DNA from: Natronomonas moolapensis 8.8.11
GTDB taxonomy: Archaea > Halobacteriota > Halobacteria > Halobacteriales > Haloarculaceae
Direction: 5' to 3'
DNA length: 64,000 nt
NCBI RefSeq assembly: GCF_000591055.1
Contig: NC_020388.1
Span: 2,170,001 to 2,234,000 of the forward strand
Positions 24,082 through 33,670 of the stretch are shown in pieces (position 1 is the first letter of the stretch; every line of letters starts with the position of its first letter). The notes below the pieces were generated by a model that saw only the letters and a program-made list of their open reading frames with translations, was not told the DNA's origin and did not search any database. The position numbers and the translations under genes were made by a program.

Positions 24082-25095
24082 ATGCGCGTCGCAGCGTTCA
24101 CGGAGTTAGTCGGCCCCGACGGCGTAACGATACGCGAACGCGACGACCCTCAACCGGACGCGGGTGAGGCGGTCATCGACGTCGAGGCATGTTCGATTAA
24201 CCGCCATGATCTCTGGATTCTGGAGGGTGACTCCGCGATGGTCGACGAGGATGTCTTGCCGTTCGTCAGCGGGCTGGACCCCGCCGGCACCGTCCGATCG
24301 GTCGGCAAGGACGTCTCCGGGATCGCCCCTGGTGATCGCGTCGTTCTCTGCCCGAACCAAACCTGCGGGGCCTGTGAGTACTGCCGGGAGGGACCGGAAA
24401 ACCACTGTATCGAGTTCGGACTGTACCATGGTGGGCTGGCCGAGCGCGCCCGCGTCGACGCGACACGTCTCGTTGCGATTCCGAAGTCGCTCCCCGTCCG
24501 GGCCGCCGCGGCACTTCCGACGGCGTACGTGACCGCCTGGCGGATGCTTCGCCGCGCCAACGTCGCCCCCGGTGATCTGGTGTTCGTGCCTGGCGCGACC
24601 GGCGGCGTCGGCGTCGCGACAGTGCAGCTCGCCGACGTGTTGAACGCCGAGACGATCGCCACGTCACGATCGGCAAAAAAACTCGAACGACTCTCGGACC
24701 TCGGGGTCGACCATCCCATCGAGTCGGACGACCCCGAAACGCTGGCTGCGAGCGTCCGTGAGATCGGCCGCCCCGATACGGTCATCAACCACCTTGGCGG
24801 CCCCTTCACGAAGCCCGCACTCAACGCGATGGCCAGGGGCGGGCGGATGGTTATCTGTGGTCGAACGGCGGGAACGGTCTCGCAACTCGACGTTCCGGAC
24901 CTTTTCTTGGGCCACAAACACGTCATCGGGAGCACGATGGGAACACAGGGCGACCTGCGCCGGTTGGTCGACCTCGCGGCGAAGGGGGCATACGAACCAG
25001 CCCTCGGGGGAACGTACGATCTCGAATCCACCGCGGAGGCGTTCGCCGATATGCAGCGGCGGGAGGCGTTCGGAAAGCTGATTATCGAGCCCTGA
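24082..25095 (+). CDS. Zinc-containing MDR alcohol dehydrogenase/quinone oxidoreductase
   Basis: 337 aa of the medium-chain dehydrogenase superfamily. The structural zinc lobe has four cysteines C95, C98, C101, C109 (TCGACEYCREGPENHC). The catalytic region reads EACSINRHDLW, so the usual C-G-x-D zinc site is replaced by a quinone-reductase-like one. The nucleotide fold carries PGATGGVGVATVQLA (about 170-184). It reduces or oxidises a small carbonyl or quinone with NAD(P)H; the substrate is unknown. Single gene with its own promoter. Confidence 0.88.
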   Translation: MRVAAFTELVGPDGVTIRERDDPQPDAGEAVIDVEACSINRHDLWILEGDSAMVDEDVLPFVSGLDPAGTVRSVGKDVSGIAPGDRVVLCPNQTCGACEYCREGPENHCIEFGLYHGGLAERARVDATRLVAIPKSLPVRAAAALPTAYVTAWRMLRRANVAPGDLVFVPGATGGVGVATVQLADVLNAETIATSRSAKKLERLSDLGVDHPIESDDPETLAASVREIGRPDTVINHLGGPFTKPALNAMARGGRMVICGRTAGTVSQLDVPDLFLGHKHVIGSTMGTQGDLRRLVDLAAKGAYEPALGGTYDLESTAEAFADMQRREAFGKLIIEP

Positions 25096-25223
25096 AAGAA
25101 ATCAAGGCCGAGACTGGAGCTGTGGCTAGGACCGGAACTGCGACCCTGAATAGGACCGAAAGCGTAGGACGCGCTCCACGACGCCCGGTCGACCCCCCGA
25201 CGTGGCCCCACCGACGGTCGGGG

Positions 25224-25231
25224 TTTTTATT
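25224..25231 (+). promoter_or_regulatory. TATA box of the PhzF-family gene
   Basis: TTTTTATT centred about 27 nt before the ATG at 25255, giving a leaderless transcript. Confidence 0.6.
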
Positions 25232-25254
25232 CGTCGGCCGCGAAACGGCCGACG
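25232..25254. promoter_or_regulatory. Operator-like palindrome abutting the PhzF-family start codon
   Basis: Perfect 9-bp arms CGTCGGCCG (25232-25240) and CGGCCGACG (25246-25254) flank CGAAA, and the ATG follows at once. The palindrome fills the space between the TATA box and the predicted start of transcription, so it can only act as DNA (operator), not as an mRNA hairpin, if the transcript is leaderless. Confidence 0.5.
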
Positions 25255-26169
25255 ATGGATACCCGACGCGCCTTGCTCGTCGACGCGTTCACGACCGACC
25301 CCCTCTCCGGCAACCCGGCGGGGCTCGTCCCCGACGCCGACGGCCTCGCCGACGAGGCGATGGCGGCGATCGCTCGCGAGTTGCACGCCTCCGAAACTGT
25401 CTTTCTGCTCGACGCTGATAACGGCGAGGCGGCCCGGCGGCTCCGTTGCTTCACGCCAACGGGGGAGATCGACCTCTGTGGGCACGCGACCGTGGCCGCC
25501 GGGTCGTGGCTCGCCGGCGCCGGCGGCCTCGGGGACGGAACGCACACCTTCGAAACGAACGCCGGATCGATCGACGTCGACATCGAGGGCGGGCTGGTCC
25601 GGATGTCGCCCGGCGGGGAGGTGTCGTCGGTCACCGAGGTCGATCTCGGCTACGATCGGGTCGCGTCGGCGATCGGGGCGGACCCGGCGACGCTCTCGGA
25701 CGTCGGCGCGGACCTGCCGCTCGCGACCGCCTCCATGGGGCCCGAATACCTCGTCGTCCCGGTGAACTTCCTTCAGGCCCTCTCGGGGCTGGAGCCCGAT
25801 CCCCGGGCTATCGCCGGGTTGACCGATGAACTCGGCGTGACGGGCGTCTACGCGTTCACCTTCGACGCGCTCGAGGCCGACTCGACGCTGCACGGCCGGC
25901 TGTTCGCTCCGGCCGTCGGCGTCAACGAGGATCCGCCCACCGGCACCGCCTCCGGCGCCGTCGGGGCGTACCTCCGCGAGGTCGAAGCGTTCGACGGCGA
26001 GTTGCCCGAAGAGATGGTCTTCGAGCAGGGCCACTTCCTCGATCGGCCGGGTCGGGTGCGGGTTCGCGCCCGGACGGACCCGGTCTCGATCGGTGGGCGG
26101 GCGGTGACGGCGTTCGAGGGGACGATCTCCGTGCCCGAGATGGGTGCGGACGATATCATAGAGGTGTAG
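25255..26169 (+). CDS. PhzF-family isomerase/epimerase
   Basis: 304 aa. The family's catalytic glutamate is E47 in LHASETVFL. The CGHATVAAG motif at 75-83 and its C-terminal counterpart EDPPTGTASGAVGAYL (about 224-239) form the two-domain active site. N-terminal DAFTTDPLSGNPAGLV is also typical. PhzF proteins include diaminopimelate-epimerase-fold isomerases with many substrates, and haloarchaeal members are uncharacterised as far as I know. A palindrome right at the start codon suggests dedicated repression. Confidence 0.92.
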   Translation: MDTRRALLVDAFTTDPLSGNPAGLVPDADGLADEAMAAIARELHASETVFLLDADNGEAARRLRCFTPTGEIDLCGHATVAAGSWLAGAGGLGDGTHTFETNAGSIDVDIEGGLVRMSPGGEVSSVTEVDLGYDRVASAIGADPATLSDVGADLPLATASMGPEYLVVPVNFLQALSGLEPDPRAIAGLTDELGVTGVYAFTFDALEADSTLHGRLFAPAVGVNEDPPTGTASGAVGAYLREVEAFDGELPEEMVFEQGHFLDRPGRVRVRARTDPVSIGGRAVTAFEGTISVPEMGADDIIEV

Positions 26170-26333
26170 CGAGGATCGACCGGAGGGAGAGCCTCGAAGA
26201 AGCCGAACGGGAGGAGCGCGGGCAGGCGATGATCGAGCGTTTCGGACACGTATCGGTAGGTTCGGGACGCACACACACGGGGCGCGAACGCCGAACGAAT
26301 GGCCTAAGTTGGGGGCACCTGAATCGTCGAGCA

Positions 26334-28649
26334 ATGACAGCAGACGGGACAGACAGTCTCGAGGAACCCGTGCTCTGGCTGGACGAGATTCGCTCCGACG
26401 ACATCGGATTGGTCGGCGGCAAGGGCGCCTCCCTCGGCGAGATGACGGACGCGGGGCTGCCGGTCCCGCCGGGATTCGTCGTCACCGCCGGAACGTACCG
26501 CGCGTTCATCGAGGGGACGGGAATCGACGAGGAACTGTTCGACGCCGTCGACGTCGACTCCGACGACTCCGAGGCGCTCGCGGTCGCCGAGGAGCGGGCG
26601 AAGGAGCTCATCCTCGGGACCGAGATGCCCGAGGACGTCCGCGAGGACATCCTCGCGGCCTACGACGACCTCGACGACGGCGAGGCGTTCGTCGCGGTCC
26701 GCTCGTCGGCCACGGCAGAAGATTTGCCGAGCGCCTCATTTGCGGGTCAGCAGGACACCTACCTCAACATCACCCGCGAGGGGCTGATCGACCGCATCAA
26801 ACACTGCTGGGCGTCGCTGTTCACCCAGCGTGCGATCTACTACCGGAACGAGCAGGGCTTCGACCACGACATCGTCGACATCGCCGTCGTCGTCCAGCGG
26901 ATGGTCGCCGCGGACAAATCTGGCGTGATGTTCACCTCCCACCCCTCCAGCGGCGAACCGAAAATCATCGTCGAGGCCGCCTGGGGGCTCGGCGAGGCGG
27001 TCGTCTCCGGGTCGGTGTCGCCGGACAACTACGTCATCGACCGCGAGGCCGACAAGGTGATCGAAGCGACAGTCGCCGACAAAAAAGTGATGATGCTGAA
27101 AGACGAGGAGACGGGCGAGACCGTCGAACGCGCGGTGCCGGAGGACAAGCGAAACGCCCGAGTGCTCGACGACGACGAGCTCGACCGGCTCGCGGAACTG
27201 GGCGAGCGCGCGGAGGCTCACTACGGCGAGCCCCAGGACGTCGAGTGGGCCATCGTCGAAGGCGACGGGCGGAGTTCGGACGGCCGGACGCACTCCGGCG
27301 ACGTGTTCATGTTGCAGTCGCGACCCATCACGACGATCTCGGAGGACGCCGCGTCCGAGTCGGACGAGGAGGCCGACGGCGACCTCCTCGTCCAGGGGCT
27401 TGGGGCGTCACCCGGTATCGCCTCCGGGCCCGTCCGGACCGTCGGCAAACTCGACCAGCTCGACAAGGTCGGCGAGGGTGACATCATCGTCACCGAGATG
27501 ACGACCCCCGACATGGTGCCAGCGATGAAGCGCGCCAGCGGGATCATCACCGACGAGGGCGGGATGACGAGCCACGCCGCGATTGTCGCCCGCGAACTCG
27601 GCGCGCCGGCCATCGTCGGCGCCGGCACGGCGACCGAACAACTCGAGGACGGTCAACTCGTCACGATCGACGGCGAGAAGGGCAGTGTCACCGAGGGGAC
27701 CGTGGCCCCCGACGAACAGACCGACGCCGTCGAAACGGTCCGCCCCGAAAACCCCGTCAAACCGATGACGGCGACGGAGGTCAAAGTGAACGTCTCGATC
27801 CCCGAGGCGGGCGAGCGCGCCGCGGCCACCGGGGCCGACGGCGTCGGCCTGCTCCGGATGGAGCATATGATCCTCTCGACGAACAAGACGCCGGAGCGCT
27901 ACATCGAGGACCACGGCGAGGACGCCTACGTCGAGGAGATCGTCGACGGCGTCCGCGGTGTCGCCGACGAGTTCTATCCGCGCCCGGTCCGGGTCCGGAC
28001 GCTCGATGCGCCGACGGACGAGTTCCGGCAGATGGAGGGCGGCGAGTCCGAACCCCACGAGCACAACCCGATGCTCGGTTACCGGGGGATCAGGCGGAGC
28101 CTCGATCGGCCGGAGTTCTTCAAACACGAACTCGAGGCGTTCCGGCGGCTCTTCGAGATGGGCTACGACAACGTCGAGGTCATGTTCCCCCTCGTCAACG
28201 ACGCCGAGGACGTCGTTCGCGCGCGGAACCTGATGGCTGAGGCCGGCGTCGACCCCGAGAAGCGCTCTTGGGGCGTGATGGTCGAGACCCCCTCGGCGGC
28301 GCTGTCGATCGAGGAGATGGCCGAAGCCGGGATCGACTTCGCCTCCTTCGGCACGAACGACCTCACCCAGTACACGCTCGCGGTCGACCGGAACAACGAA
28401 CACGTCGCCGACCGCTTCGACGAGCTCCACCCATCGGTGTTGCGGCTGATCGGCGATACGATCGAGACCTGCCGCGAGTACGACGTCGCGACGAGCATCT
28501 GTGGGCAGGCTGGCTCGAAGCCGGAGATGGTCCGGTTCCTCGTCAACGAGGGCGTCTCGTCGATCTCGGCGAACATCGACGCCGTCCGGGACGTCCAACA
28601 CGAGGTCAAACGGAAAGAACAGAAGCTGCTGCTCGACTCGATCCGGTAA
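26334..28649 (+). CDS. ppsA: Phosphoenolpyruvate synthase
   Basis: 771 aa from the ATG at 26334 (MTADGTDSLEEPVLWLDEI); an earlier in-frame ATG adds 35 unconserved residues. The N-terminal ATP-grasp domain starts at VGGKGASLGEM. The swivelling phospho-histidine domain carries H414 in GGMTSHAAIVARELG. The C-terminal TIM barrel has the PEP/pyruvate site with TSICGQAGSKPEM (Cys near 722). It converts pyruvate and ATP to PEP, AMP and phosphate, the entry step of gluconeogenesis. Length is normal for archaeal PpsA. Confidence 0.97.
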   Translation: MTADGTDSLEEPVLWLDEIRSDDIGLVGGKGASLGEMTDAGLPVPPGFVVTAGTYRAFIEGTGIDEELFDAVDVDSDDSEALAVAEERAKELILGTEMPEDVREDILAAYDDLDDGEAFVAVRSSATAEDLPSASFAGQQDTYLNITREGLIDRIKHCWASLFTQRAIYYRNEQGFDHDIVDIAVVVQRMVAADKSGVMFTSHPSSGEPKIIVEAAWGLGEAVVSGSVSPDNYVIDREADKVIEATVADKKVMMLKDEETGETVERAVPEDKRNARVLDDDELDRLAELGERAEAHYGEPQDVEWAIVEGDGRSSDGRTHSGDVFMLQSRPITTISEDAASESDEEADGDLLVQGLGASPGIASGPVRTVGKLDQLDKVGEGDIIVTEMTTPDMVPAMKRASGIITDEGGMTSHAAIVARELGAPAIVGAGTATEQLEDGQLVTIDGEKGSVTEGTVAPDEQTDAVETVRPENPVKPMTATEVKVNVSIPEAGERAAATGADGVGLLRMEHMILSTNKTPERYIEDHGEDAYVEEIVDGVRGVADEFYPRPVRVRTLDAPTDEFRQMEGGESEPHEHNPMLGYRGIRRSLDRPEFFKHELEAFRRLFEMGYDNVEVMFPLVNDAEDVVRARNLMAEAGVDPEKRSWGVMVETPSAALSIEEMAEAGIDFASFGTNDLTQYTLAVDRNNEHVADRFDELHPSVLRLIGDTIETCREYDVATSICGQAGSKPEMVRFLVNEGVSSISANIDAVRDVQHEVKRKEQKLLLDSIR

Positions 28650-28680
28650 TCCGGGTCGACGACCGTCGAAAACACAACCG

Positions 28681-28686
28681 ATAAAC
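28681..28686 (+). promoter_or_regulatory. TATA box of mfnA
   Basis: ATAAAC centred about 27 nt before the ATG at 28710. Confidence 0.4.
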
Positions 28687-28709
28687 CCCACGCGCCGCTG
28701 AAACGGAGT

Positions 28710-29765
28710 ATGCAGCGGGCCGAACCGCAGGAATTCTCCCGAGTATTGTCGTCGATGTGTACCGAACCGCATCCGACGGCCCGCGAGGCGGCCGAGCAGT
28801 TTCTGGCGAGCAACCCCGGCGATCCCGGCACCTACGGGACGGTCTCGACGCTCGAACGCGAGGCCGTCGACCGGCTCGGGACCGTCGCCGAACTCGCGGA
28901 CCCGGCCGGCTACATCGCCTCCGGCGGGACGGAGTCGAACGTCCAGGCGATCCGGCTGGCCCGCAACCGGGCCGACACCCGAACGCCGAACTTCGTCGCC
29001 CCCGAGTCCGCGCACTTCTCGTTCCGCAAGGCCGCCGGCGTATTGGGCGTCGAACTCCGGACGGCACCCCTCTCCGATTACCGGGCGAACCTCGACGCTG
29101 TCGCGGAGCTGATCGACTCCGACACCGTCTGCGTCGTCGGCGTCGCCGGAACGACCGAGTACGGCCGCGTCGACCCGATCCCAGCGCTCGCGGACATGGC
29201 AGCCGACGCCGGCGCGCTCTGTCACGTCGACGCCGCCTGGGGTGGGTTCGTCCTCCCCTTTACCGAGCACGCCTGGAGCTTCGCCGACGCCGACATCCAC
29301 ACGATGACGATCGACCCGCACAAGATGGGGCGGGCGGCGGTGCCGGCGGGCGGTCTCCTCGCTCGTGGCCCCGAGTTGCTCGACGAACTCGCGATCGACA
29401 CGCCGTATCTCGAGTCGACGTCGCAGATGACGCTGACGGGGACCCGAAGCGGGGCCGGCGTCGCCAGCGCGGCGGCGGTGATGGACGAGCTGTGGCGGGA
29501 CGGCTACGGGCGACAGTACCGTCGCGCCCGCTCGAACGCCGACTGGCTCGCCGCCGAACTTGACGATCGGGAGTTCGAGGTCGTCGAGCCCGCGTTGCCG
29601 ATCGTGACTGTCGACCTCCCGGCGCGGTTGATCGACGACCTCCGGGACGCCGGATGGCGACTCTCCCGGACGGAGGCGGGCGAGGCCCGGATCGTCTGTA
29701 TGCCCCACGTCACCCGGTCGATGCTGGCCGAGTTCCTCGGCGACGTCGATCGGCTAGCCGAGTGA
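28710..29765 (+). CDS. mfnA: PLP-dependent L-tyrosine/L-aspartate decarboxylase (MfnA family)
   Basis: 351 aa group II decarboxylase. The PLP-stacking region is [15 protein letters not shown] (about 71-85), the cofactor Asp is in HVDAAWGGF, and the Schiff-base lysine is K205 in [10 protein letters not shown]. Archaeal MfnA either makes tyramine for methanofuran or, where methanofuran is absent as in haloarchaea, decarboxylates aspartate to beta-alanine for coenzyme A; the second role is the more likely here. It follows ppsA by 60 nt but has its own TATA element. Confidence 0.92.
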   Translation: MQRAEPQEFSRVLSSMCTEPHPTAREAAEQFLASNPGDPGTYGTVSTLEREAVDRLGTVAELADPAGYIASGGTESNVQAIRLARNRADTRTPNFVAPESAHFSFRKAAGVLGVELRTAPLSDYRANLDAVAELIDSDTVCVVGVAGTTEYGRVDPIPALADMAADAGALCHVDAAWGGFVLPFTEHAWSFADADIHTMTIDPHKMGRAAVPAGGLLARGPELLDELAIDTPYLESTSQMTLTGTRSGAGVASAAAVMDELWRDGYGRQYRRARSNADWLAAELDDREFEVVEPALPIVTVDLPARLIDDLRDAGWRLSRTEAGEARIVCMPHVTRSMLAEFLGDVDRLAE

Positions 29766-29822
29766 GGCGTCGTCCGCCCCGAGAGCGGGACTGTTTTAGC
29801 CCCCTGGCCCGGCGTGTCGTGT

Positions 29823-31940
29823 ATGCACGAGGAGTTCCCGACGGATTCCCCGGCGGTGGTCACCTGCGGGTTGCCCTACGCCAACGGCGACCTCCACGTC
29901 GGCCACCTGCGGACGTACGTCAGCGGCGACGCCTACGCGCGGGCGCTCGACCGCCTCGGCCAGTCGGTCGCGTTCGTCTGCGGATCGGACATGCACGGGA
30001 CGCCGATCGCGGTCAACGCCGCCGAGACGGGCGTCGACCCCGAGTCGTTCGCCTTAGAGTACCACGAGCAATACGAGGAGACGTTCCCGGCGTTCAACGT
30101 CGAGTTCGACAACTACGGCCACACACACGACGCGACGAACACGGAGATGACCCAGTCGTTCGTCCGGTCGTGGATCGACGGCGACCACGTCTTCGAGAAG
30201 GAAATCGAGGTCGCATGGGACGCAGAGACAGACCAGCCGCTGCCGGATCGGTTCGTCGAGGGGACCTGCCCGTACTGCGGCGAGCGGGCCCGCGGTGACG
30301 AATGCGACGAGGGCTGTCAGCGACACCTCGAACCGGGCGAGATCGAGGAGCCGGTCTCGACGATCACGGGCAACCCCGCGGAGTACCGCACCCGCCCGCA
30401 CAAGTTCCTCCGGCTCTCGGACTTCCAGGAGTACCTCCAGGGGTTCATCGACCGACTCGAGGGCACCGACAACGCGAAGAACCAACCCCGAGAGTGGATC
30501 GAGGGCGAGTTACAGGACCTGTGTATCACCCGCGATATGGACTGGGGAATCGACTACCCCGGCGAGGACGGGGCGGACGGCGAGGACCTCGTCCTCTACG
30601 TGTGGGTCGACGCCCCGATCGAGTACGCCTCCTCGACGAAGCAGTACTCCGAGCGAGTCGGCTCGGAGAGCTACGACTGGGAGGCCGTCTGGAAGGACCG
30701 CTCGGATCCGGACTCGGAACGCCCCGAGGGCGGCGAGATAATCCACGTCATCGGCCACGACATCATCCAGCACCACACGGTGTTTTGGCCCGCGATGTTG
30801 CGCGGGGCGGGGTTTACCGAACCCCGGGCCGTGATGGCGTGTGGGTTCGTCAACCTCGACGGTGAGGCCTTCTCGACCTCGCGGAACCGGGCGGTCTGGG
30901 CCGACGACTACATCGAGTCGGGGCTGGATCCGGACCTCTACCGGTACCACATCGTCACCGGCAGCGAGTTCACCGCCGACGTCGACTTCTCGTGGGACGG
31001 TCTCCGAGAGCGCGTCAACAACGAGTTGGTCGGCACGCTCGGGAACTTCCTGTATCGCTCGCTTCTGTTCGCCGAGCGAAACTACGACGGGACGCCGAAC
31101 GCCGCGGTGAGCGACGAGGTCGAGGCCGAAATCGAGTCCGCGATCGAGTCGTTCCGGGAGGCGGTCGACGACTACCGCGTCCGCGGGCTGGGGCGGACCC
31201 CTGTCGAACTCGCGGCGTTCGGCAACGAGTACATCCAGCGGCACGAACCCTGGAAGCTCACTGACGAGGACCCCGAGAAGGCGGCGCAGGTCATCCGCGA
31301 TTGCGTCCAGCTCTCGAAGGCCATCGCGGTGTTGATGGAGCCGGTGCTCCCGGGGAAAGCCGACGCCCTCTGGACCCAACTCGGCGAGGAGGGCTCGGTC
31401 GGTGACGTCGCGCTCGACGCGGCGCTGTCGAGTCCGCCCGAGGCGTTCGACGCGCCGGCGGAGCTCTTCGAGAAGATCGAGGACGACCGCGTCGAGGAGC
31501 TCAACCGGCAGCTGGCCGAGCGCGTCGAGGCCGCAGGCGACGACGAGAGCGCGGACGCCGACGACGGACCGGAGACAGACGACGGGGACGGGGAGCCGGC
31601 TGACCTCGAACCGATCGCCGACGATCGGGTGAGTTTCGAGGAGTTCGAAGACCTCGACCTCCGCGTCGGGGAGATCACGACCGCAGACCCGATCGAGGGC
31701 GCGGACAAACTCGCGAAGCTCGAGGTCGACATCGGCGTCGAAACGAGACAGATCGTCGCCGGGATCAAACAGCTCCACGACCTCGGGGAGCTGCCGGGAA
31801 CGCGGATCGTGATCGTCGCCAATCTCGAACAAAGCGAGCTGTTCGGCGTGGAGTCCGACGGGATGTTGCTCGCCGCCGGCGAGAAGGCGGACCTGTTGAC
31901 GACCCACGGCGACGCCGGGCCGGGGACCAAGATACAGTGA
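29823..31940 (+). CDS. metG: Methionyl-tRNA synthetase with C-terminal tRNA-binding domain
   Basis: 705 aa from the ATG at 29823, which lies 27 nt after a TTTTA TATA element; an in-frame GTG nine bases upstream is less likely. The class I HIGH motif is HVGH (25-28). A zinc knuckle sits near residue 149 (CPYCGERARGDECDEGC), and the KMSKS equivalent is AFSTSRNRAVW (about 350-359). An acidic linker (about 575-600) leads to a C-terminal EMAP II/Trbp-type OB domain (LDLRVGEITTADPIEGADKL, ending GTKIQ). The enzyme charges initiator and elongator tRNA-Met. Confidence 0.97.
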   Translation: MHEEFPTDSPAVVTCGLPYANGDLHVGHLRTYVSGDAYARALDRLGQSVAFVCGSDMHGTPIAVNAAETGVDPESFALEYHEQYEETFPAFNVEFDNYGHTHDATNTEMTQSFVRSWIDGDHVFEKEIEVAWDAETDQPLPDRFVEGTCPYCGERARGDECDEGCQRHLEPGEIEEPVSTITGNPAEYRTRPHKFLRLSDFQEYLQGFIDRLEGTDNAKNQPREWIEGELQDLCITRDMDWGIDYPGEDGADGEDLVLYVWVDAPIEYASSTKQYSERVGSESYDWEAVWKDRSDPDSERPEGGEIIHVIGHDIIQHHTVFWPAMLRGAGFTEPRAVMACGFVNLDGEAFSTSRNRAVWADDYIESGLDPDLYRYHIVTGSEFTADVDFSWDGLRERVNNELVGTLGNFLYRSLLFAERNYDGTPNAAVSDEVEAEIESAIESFREAVDDYRVRGLGRTPVELAAFGNEYIQRHEPWKLTDEDPEKAAQVIRDCVQLSKAIAVLMEPVLPGKADALWTQLGEEGSVGDVALDAALSSPPEAFDAPAELFEKIEDDRVEELNRQLAERVEAAGDDESADADDGPETDDGDGEPADLEPIADDRVSFEEFEDLDLRVGEITTADPIEGADKLAKLEVDIGVETRQIVAGIKQLHDLGELPGTRIVIVANLEQSELFGVESDGMLLAAGEKADLLTTHGDAGPGTKIQ

Positions 31941-31983
31941 CCTCCGCCGACAGCCACTTCAACGCACGGTGGGTAACCGGAGC

Positions 31984-32274
31984 ATGAGCGACCGCGAGAC
32001 GGACGGACGTTCCGGGAAGCCGCCGGGCAGCGTTCGAGACGGCGATCCGGACGGTGCGGGCGACGCACCGGCAGAAGACAGGGAGGAATCGGAGGCGGAG
32101 TGGCAGTTCTCTCTGGAGGACATCGACGACCGCGAGGCGGCCGCGGCCGCCGCTGCCGAGGCCGACGCCGATCGGGCCGAACCGGTCGAGGCCGGCTCCC
32201 CGTCGACGGAGAACGTCGCGTTCGTCCTGCTCGGGGTGCTTTTAGCGCTGTTTATTTTATCGCGGCTACTCTAG
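31984..32274 (+). CDS. Small acidic tail-anchored membrane protein
   Basis: 96 aa from the ATG at 31984; a GTG five codons upstream is possible. A disordered, Asp/Glu-rich N-terminus contains a conserved-looking EWQFSLEDID segment and an Ala-rich helix. It ends in one membrane helix (VAFVLLGVLLALFILSRLL), so it is tail-anchored with a cytoplasmic head. It begins 43 nt after metG. Haloarchaea often have such short proteins with no known function, and I cannot assign one. Confidence 0.65.
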   Translation: MSDRETDGRSGKPPGSVRDGDPDGAGDAPAEDREESEAEWQFSLEDIDDREAAAAAAAEADADRAEPVEAGSPSTENVAFVLLGVLLALFILSRLL

Positions 32275-32336
32275 GGTAGCGAGCCCCCGAAGGCCCCCGT
32301 CCGAAGCGTTAACCACGGGGCGACCCTACCCGGGGT

Positions 32337-32951
32337 ATGGCGGAACTGTTCGGGCTGTCAGTGCCGTTCACACTCGTCCTCCTCGGAGCGGCGCTGATGA
32401 TCATGGAGGCGTTCGCGCCCGGTGCGCACTTCATCGTCGTCGGGATCGCGCTGCTGGCGGCGGGGCTCGCTGGCCTCTTAGTCGGTAGCTTCCTGCCCGC
32501 GGCGGCGCTCCCGCTCGTGCTCGCCGCGGTCGTCCTCGTGGCCGGCGGGGCGGCGCTGTACGGCTACCGGCAGTTCGACTTCTACGGCGGCAAGGGCTCC
32601 GGGCAGACCAGCGACTCGGCGTCGCTTCGGGGCAAGACGGGGCGTGTCACCCAGCGCGTCACGAGGGACGACGGCGAAATAAAACTCGAGGGCGGCGGCT
32701 TCAACCCCTACTACCAGGCCCGGGCGCTCGACGGCGAGATAGCGGAGGGCGAGGAGGTGATGGTTGTCGATCCCGGCGGGGGCAACGTCGTGACCGTCGA
32801 GTCGGTGTCGGCCTTCGAGGACGACATCGACCGCGAACTCGCCGCCGAGCGGGCGCGCCGCGACGACGAAGCGAGCCGGGCCGACGACACCGGCGGATCG
32901 GAGGCGAACGGCCGCGGCGACGACCGCGAACGCGACGGCGAACCGGCCTAG
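32337..32951 (+). CDS. NfeD-like membrane protein
   Basis: 204 aa. Three to four hydrophobic segments fill about residues 8-78 (VPFTLVLLGAALMIMEAF; GIALLAAGLAGLLVGSFL; LPLVLAAVVLVAGGAALYG). A cytoplasmic OB-like NfeD domain follows (LRGKTGRVTQRV…EGEEVMVVDPGGGNVVTVE, about 100-162) and then a charged acidic tail. NfeD proteins normally act with an SPFH/stomatin partner whose gene is adjacent; none is in this window. Its last 4 nt overlap the convergent SDR gene. Confidence 0.82.
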   Translation: MAELFGLSVPFTLVLLGAALMIMEAFAPGAHFIVVGIALLAAGLAGLLVGSFLPAAALPLVLAAVVLVAGGAALYGYRQFDFYGGKGSGQTSDSASLRGKTGRVTQRVTRDDGEIKLEGGGFNPYYQARALDGEIAEGEEVMVVDPGGGNVVTVESVSAFEDDIDRELAAERARRDDEASRADDTGGSEANGRGDDRERDGEPA

Positions 32952-33670
32952 CCGAGCCGCCTCTCCCACTCGTCGGCCGGCATCGACTCGGCCGTGACGC
33001 CGCCCGGGTCCTGTGCCAGAAGCGCAACGGCGGCGTCGTCCATCACGTCCGGATCGGGGATCGACTCTCGCTCTGCGGCATCGAGGTGATCCCAAAAGCC
33101 CGTCTCGACGCGGCCGCCGGGGTCGAGACAGTTGACGTTGATCTCCGGTTCCAGTTCGAGCGCGAGCGTTCGCGAGAAACCCTCCAGGGCCCACTTCGAG
33201 GCGACGTACGGTCCCCAGCCGGCCGACCCGCGACGGCCGAGCCCCGAGGAGACGTTGATAACGTTGCCGGACGCCATCTCCCGGGCGGCGTGTTTCGCAC
33301 AGAGGAACGCGCCCGTGACGTTCACCTCCAGGATTCGCCGCCAGTCGTCGGCGTCGATCTCCGCGATGTCGTGTAACTCGTCGTAGAGGCTCATCATTCC
33401 GATCGCCGCGTTGTTGAGGAGACCGGTGAGGTCGCCGTAGGCCTCGAGCGCCGCGCCGACGAGCGCCTCGACCTCGGCCTCGTCGGTCACGTCCGTGGGA
33501 ACGACGAGCGTCTCGCCGGCGGCGGCCGCAGCGACCGCCTCGAGGTCATCTTCGCTCCGCGCGGCCAGGACGGTGTTCGCCCCGTCGCGGGCGAACCGCT
33601 CTGCCATCGACGCCCCCAGTCCCCGACTTGCGCCGGTCACGATCACCGTTTCGCCGTCGAGTGGTCCCAT
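32948..33670 (-). CDS. Short-chain dehydrogenase/reductase
   Basis: 240 aa classical SDR. The cofactor motif is TGASRGLGASMAE (about 12-24), then NNAAIG, catalytic Ser in INVSSG, and Tyr-Lys in YVASK. An Arg after the second strand (LAARSEDD) favours NADPH. The C-terminal LDPGGRVETGFWDH is typical. Substrate unknown. It is transcribed convergently to the NfeD-like gene with a 4-nt overlap; a TTTTG element about 27 nt upstream suggests a leaderless start at 33670. Confidence 0.92.
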   Translation of the reverse strand: MGPLDGETVIVTGASRGLGASMAERFARDGANTVLAARSEDDLEAVAAAAAGETLVVPTDVTDEAEVEALVGAALEAYGDLTGLLNNAAIGMMSLYDELHDIAEIDADDWRRILEVNVTGAFLCAKHAAREMASGNVINVSSGLGRRGSAGWGPYVASKWALEGFSRTLALELEPEINVNCLDPGGRVETGFWDHLDAAERESIPDPDVMDDAAVALLAQDPGGVTAESMPADEWERRLG

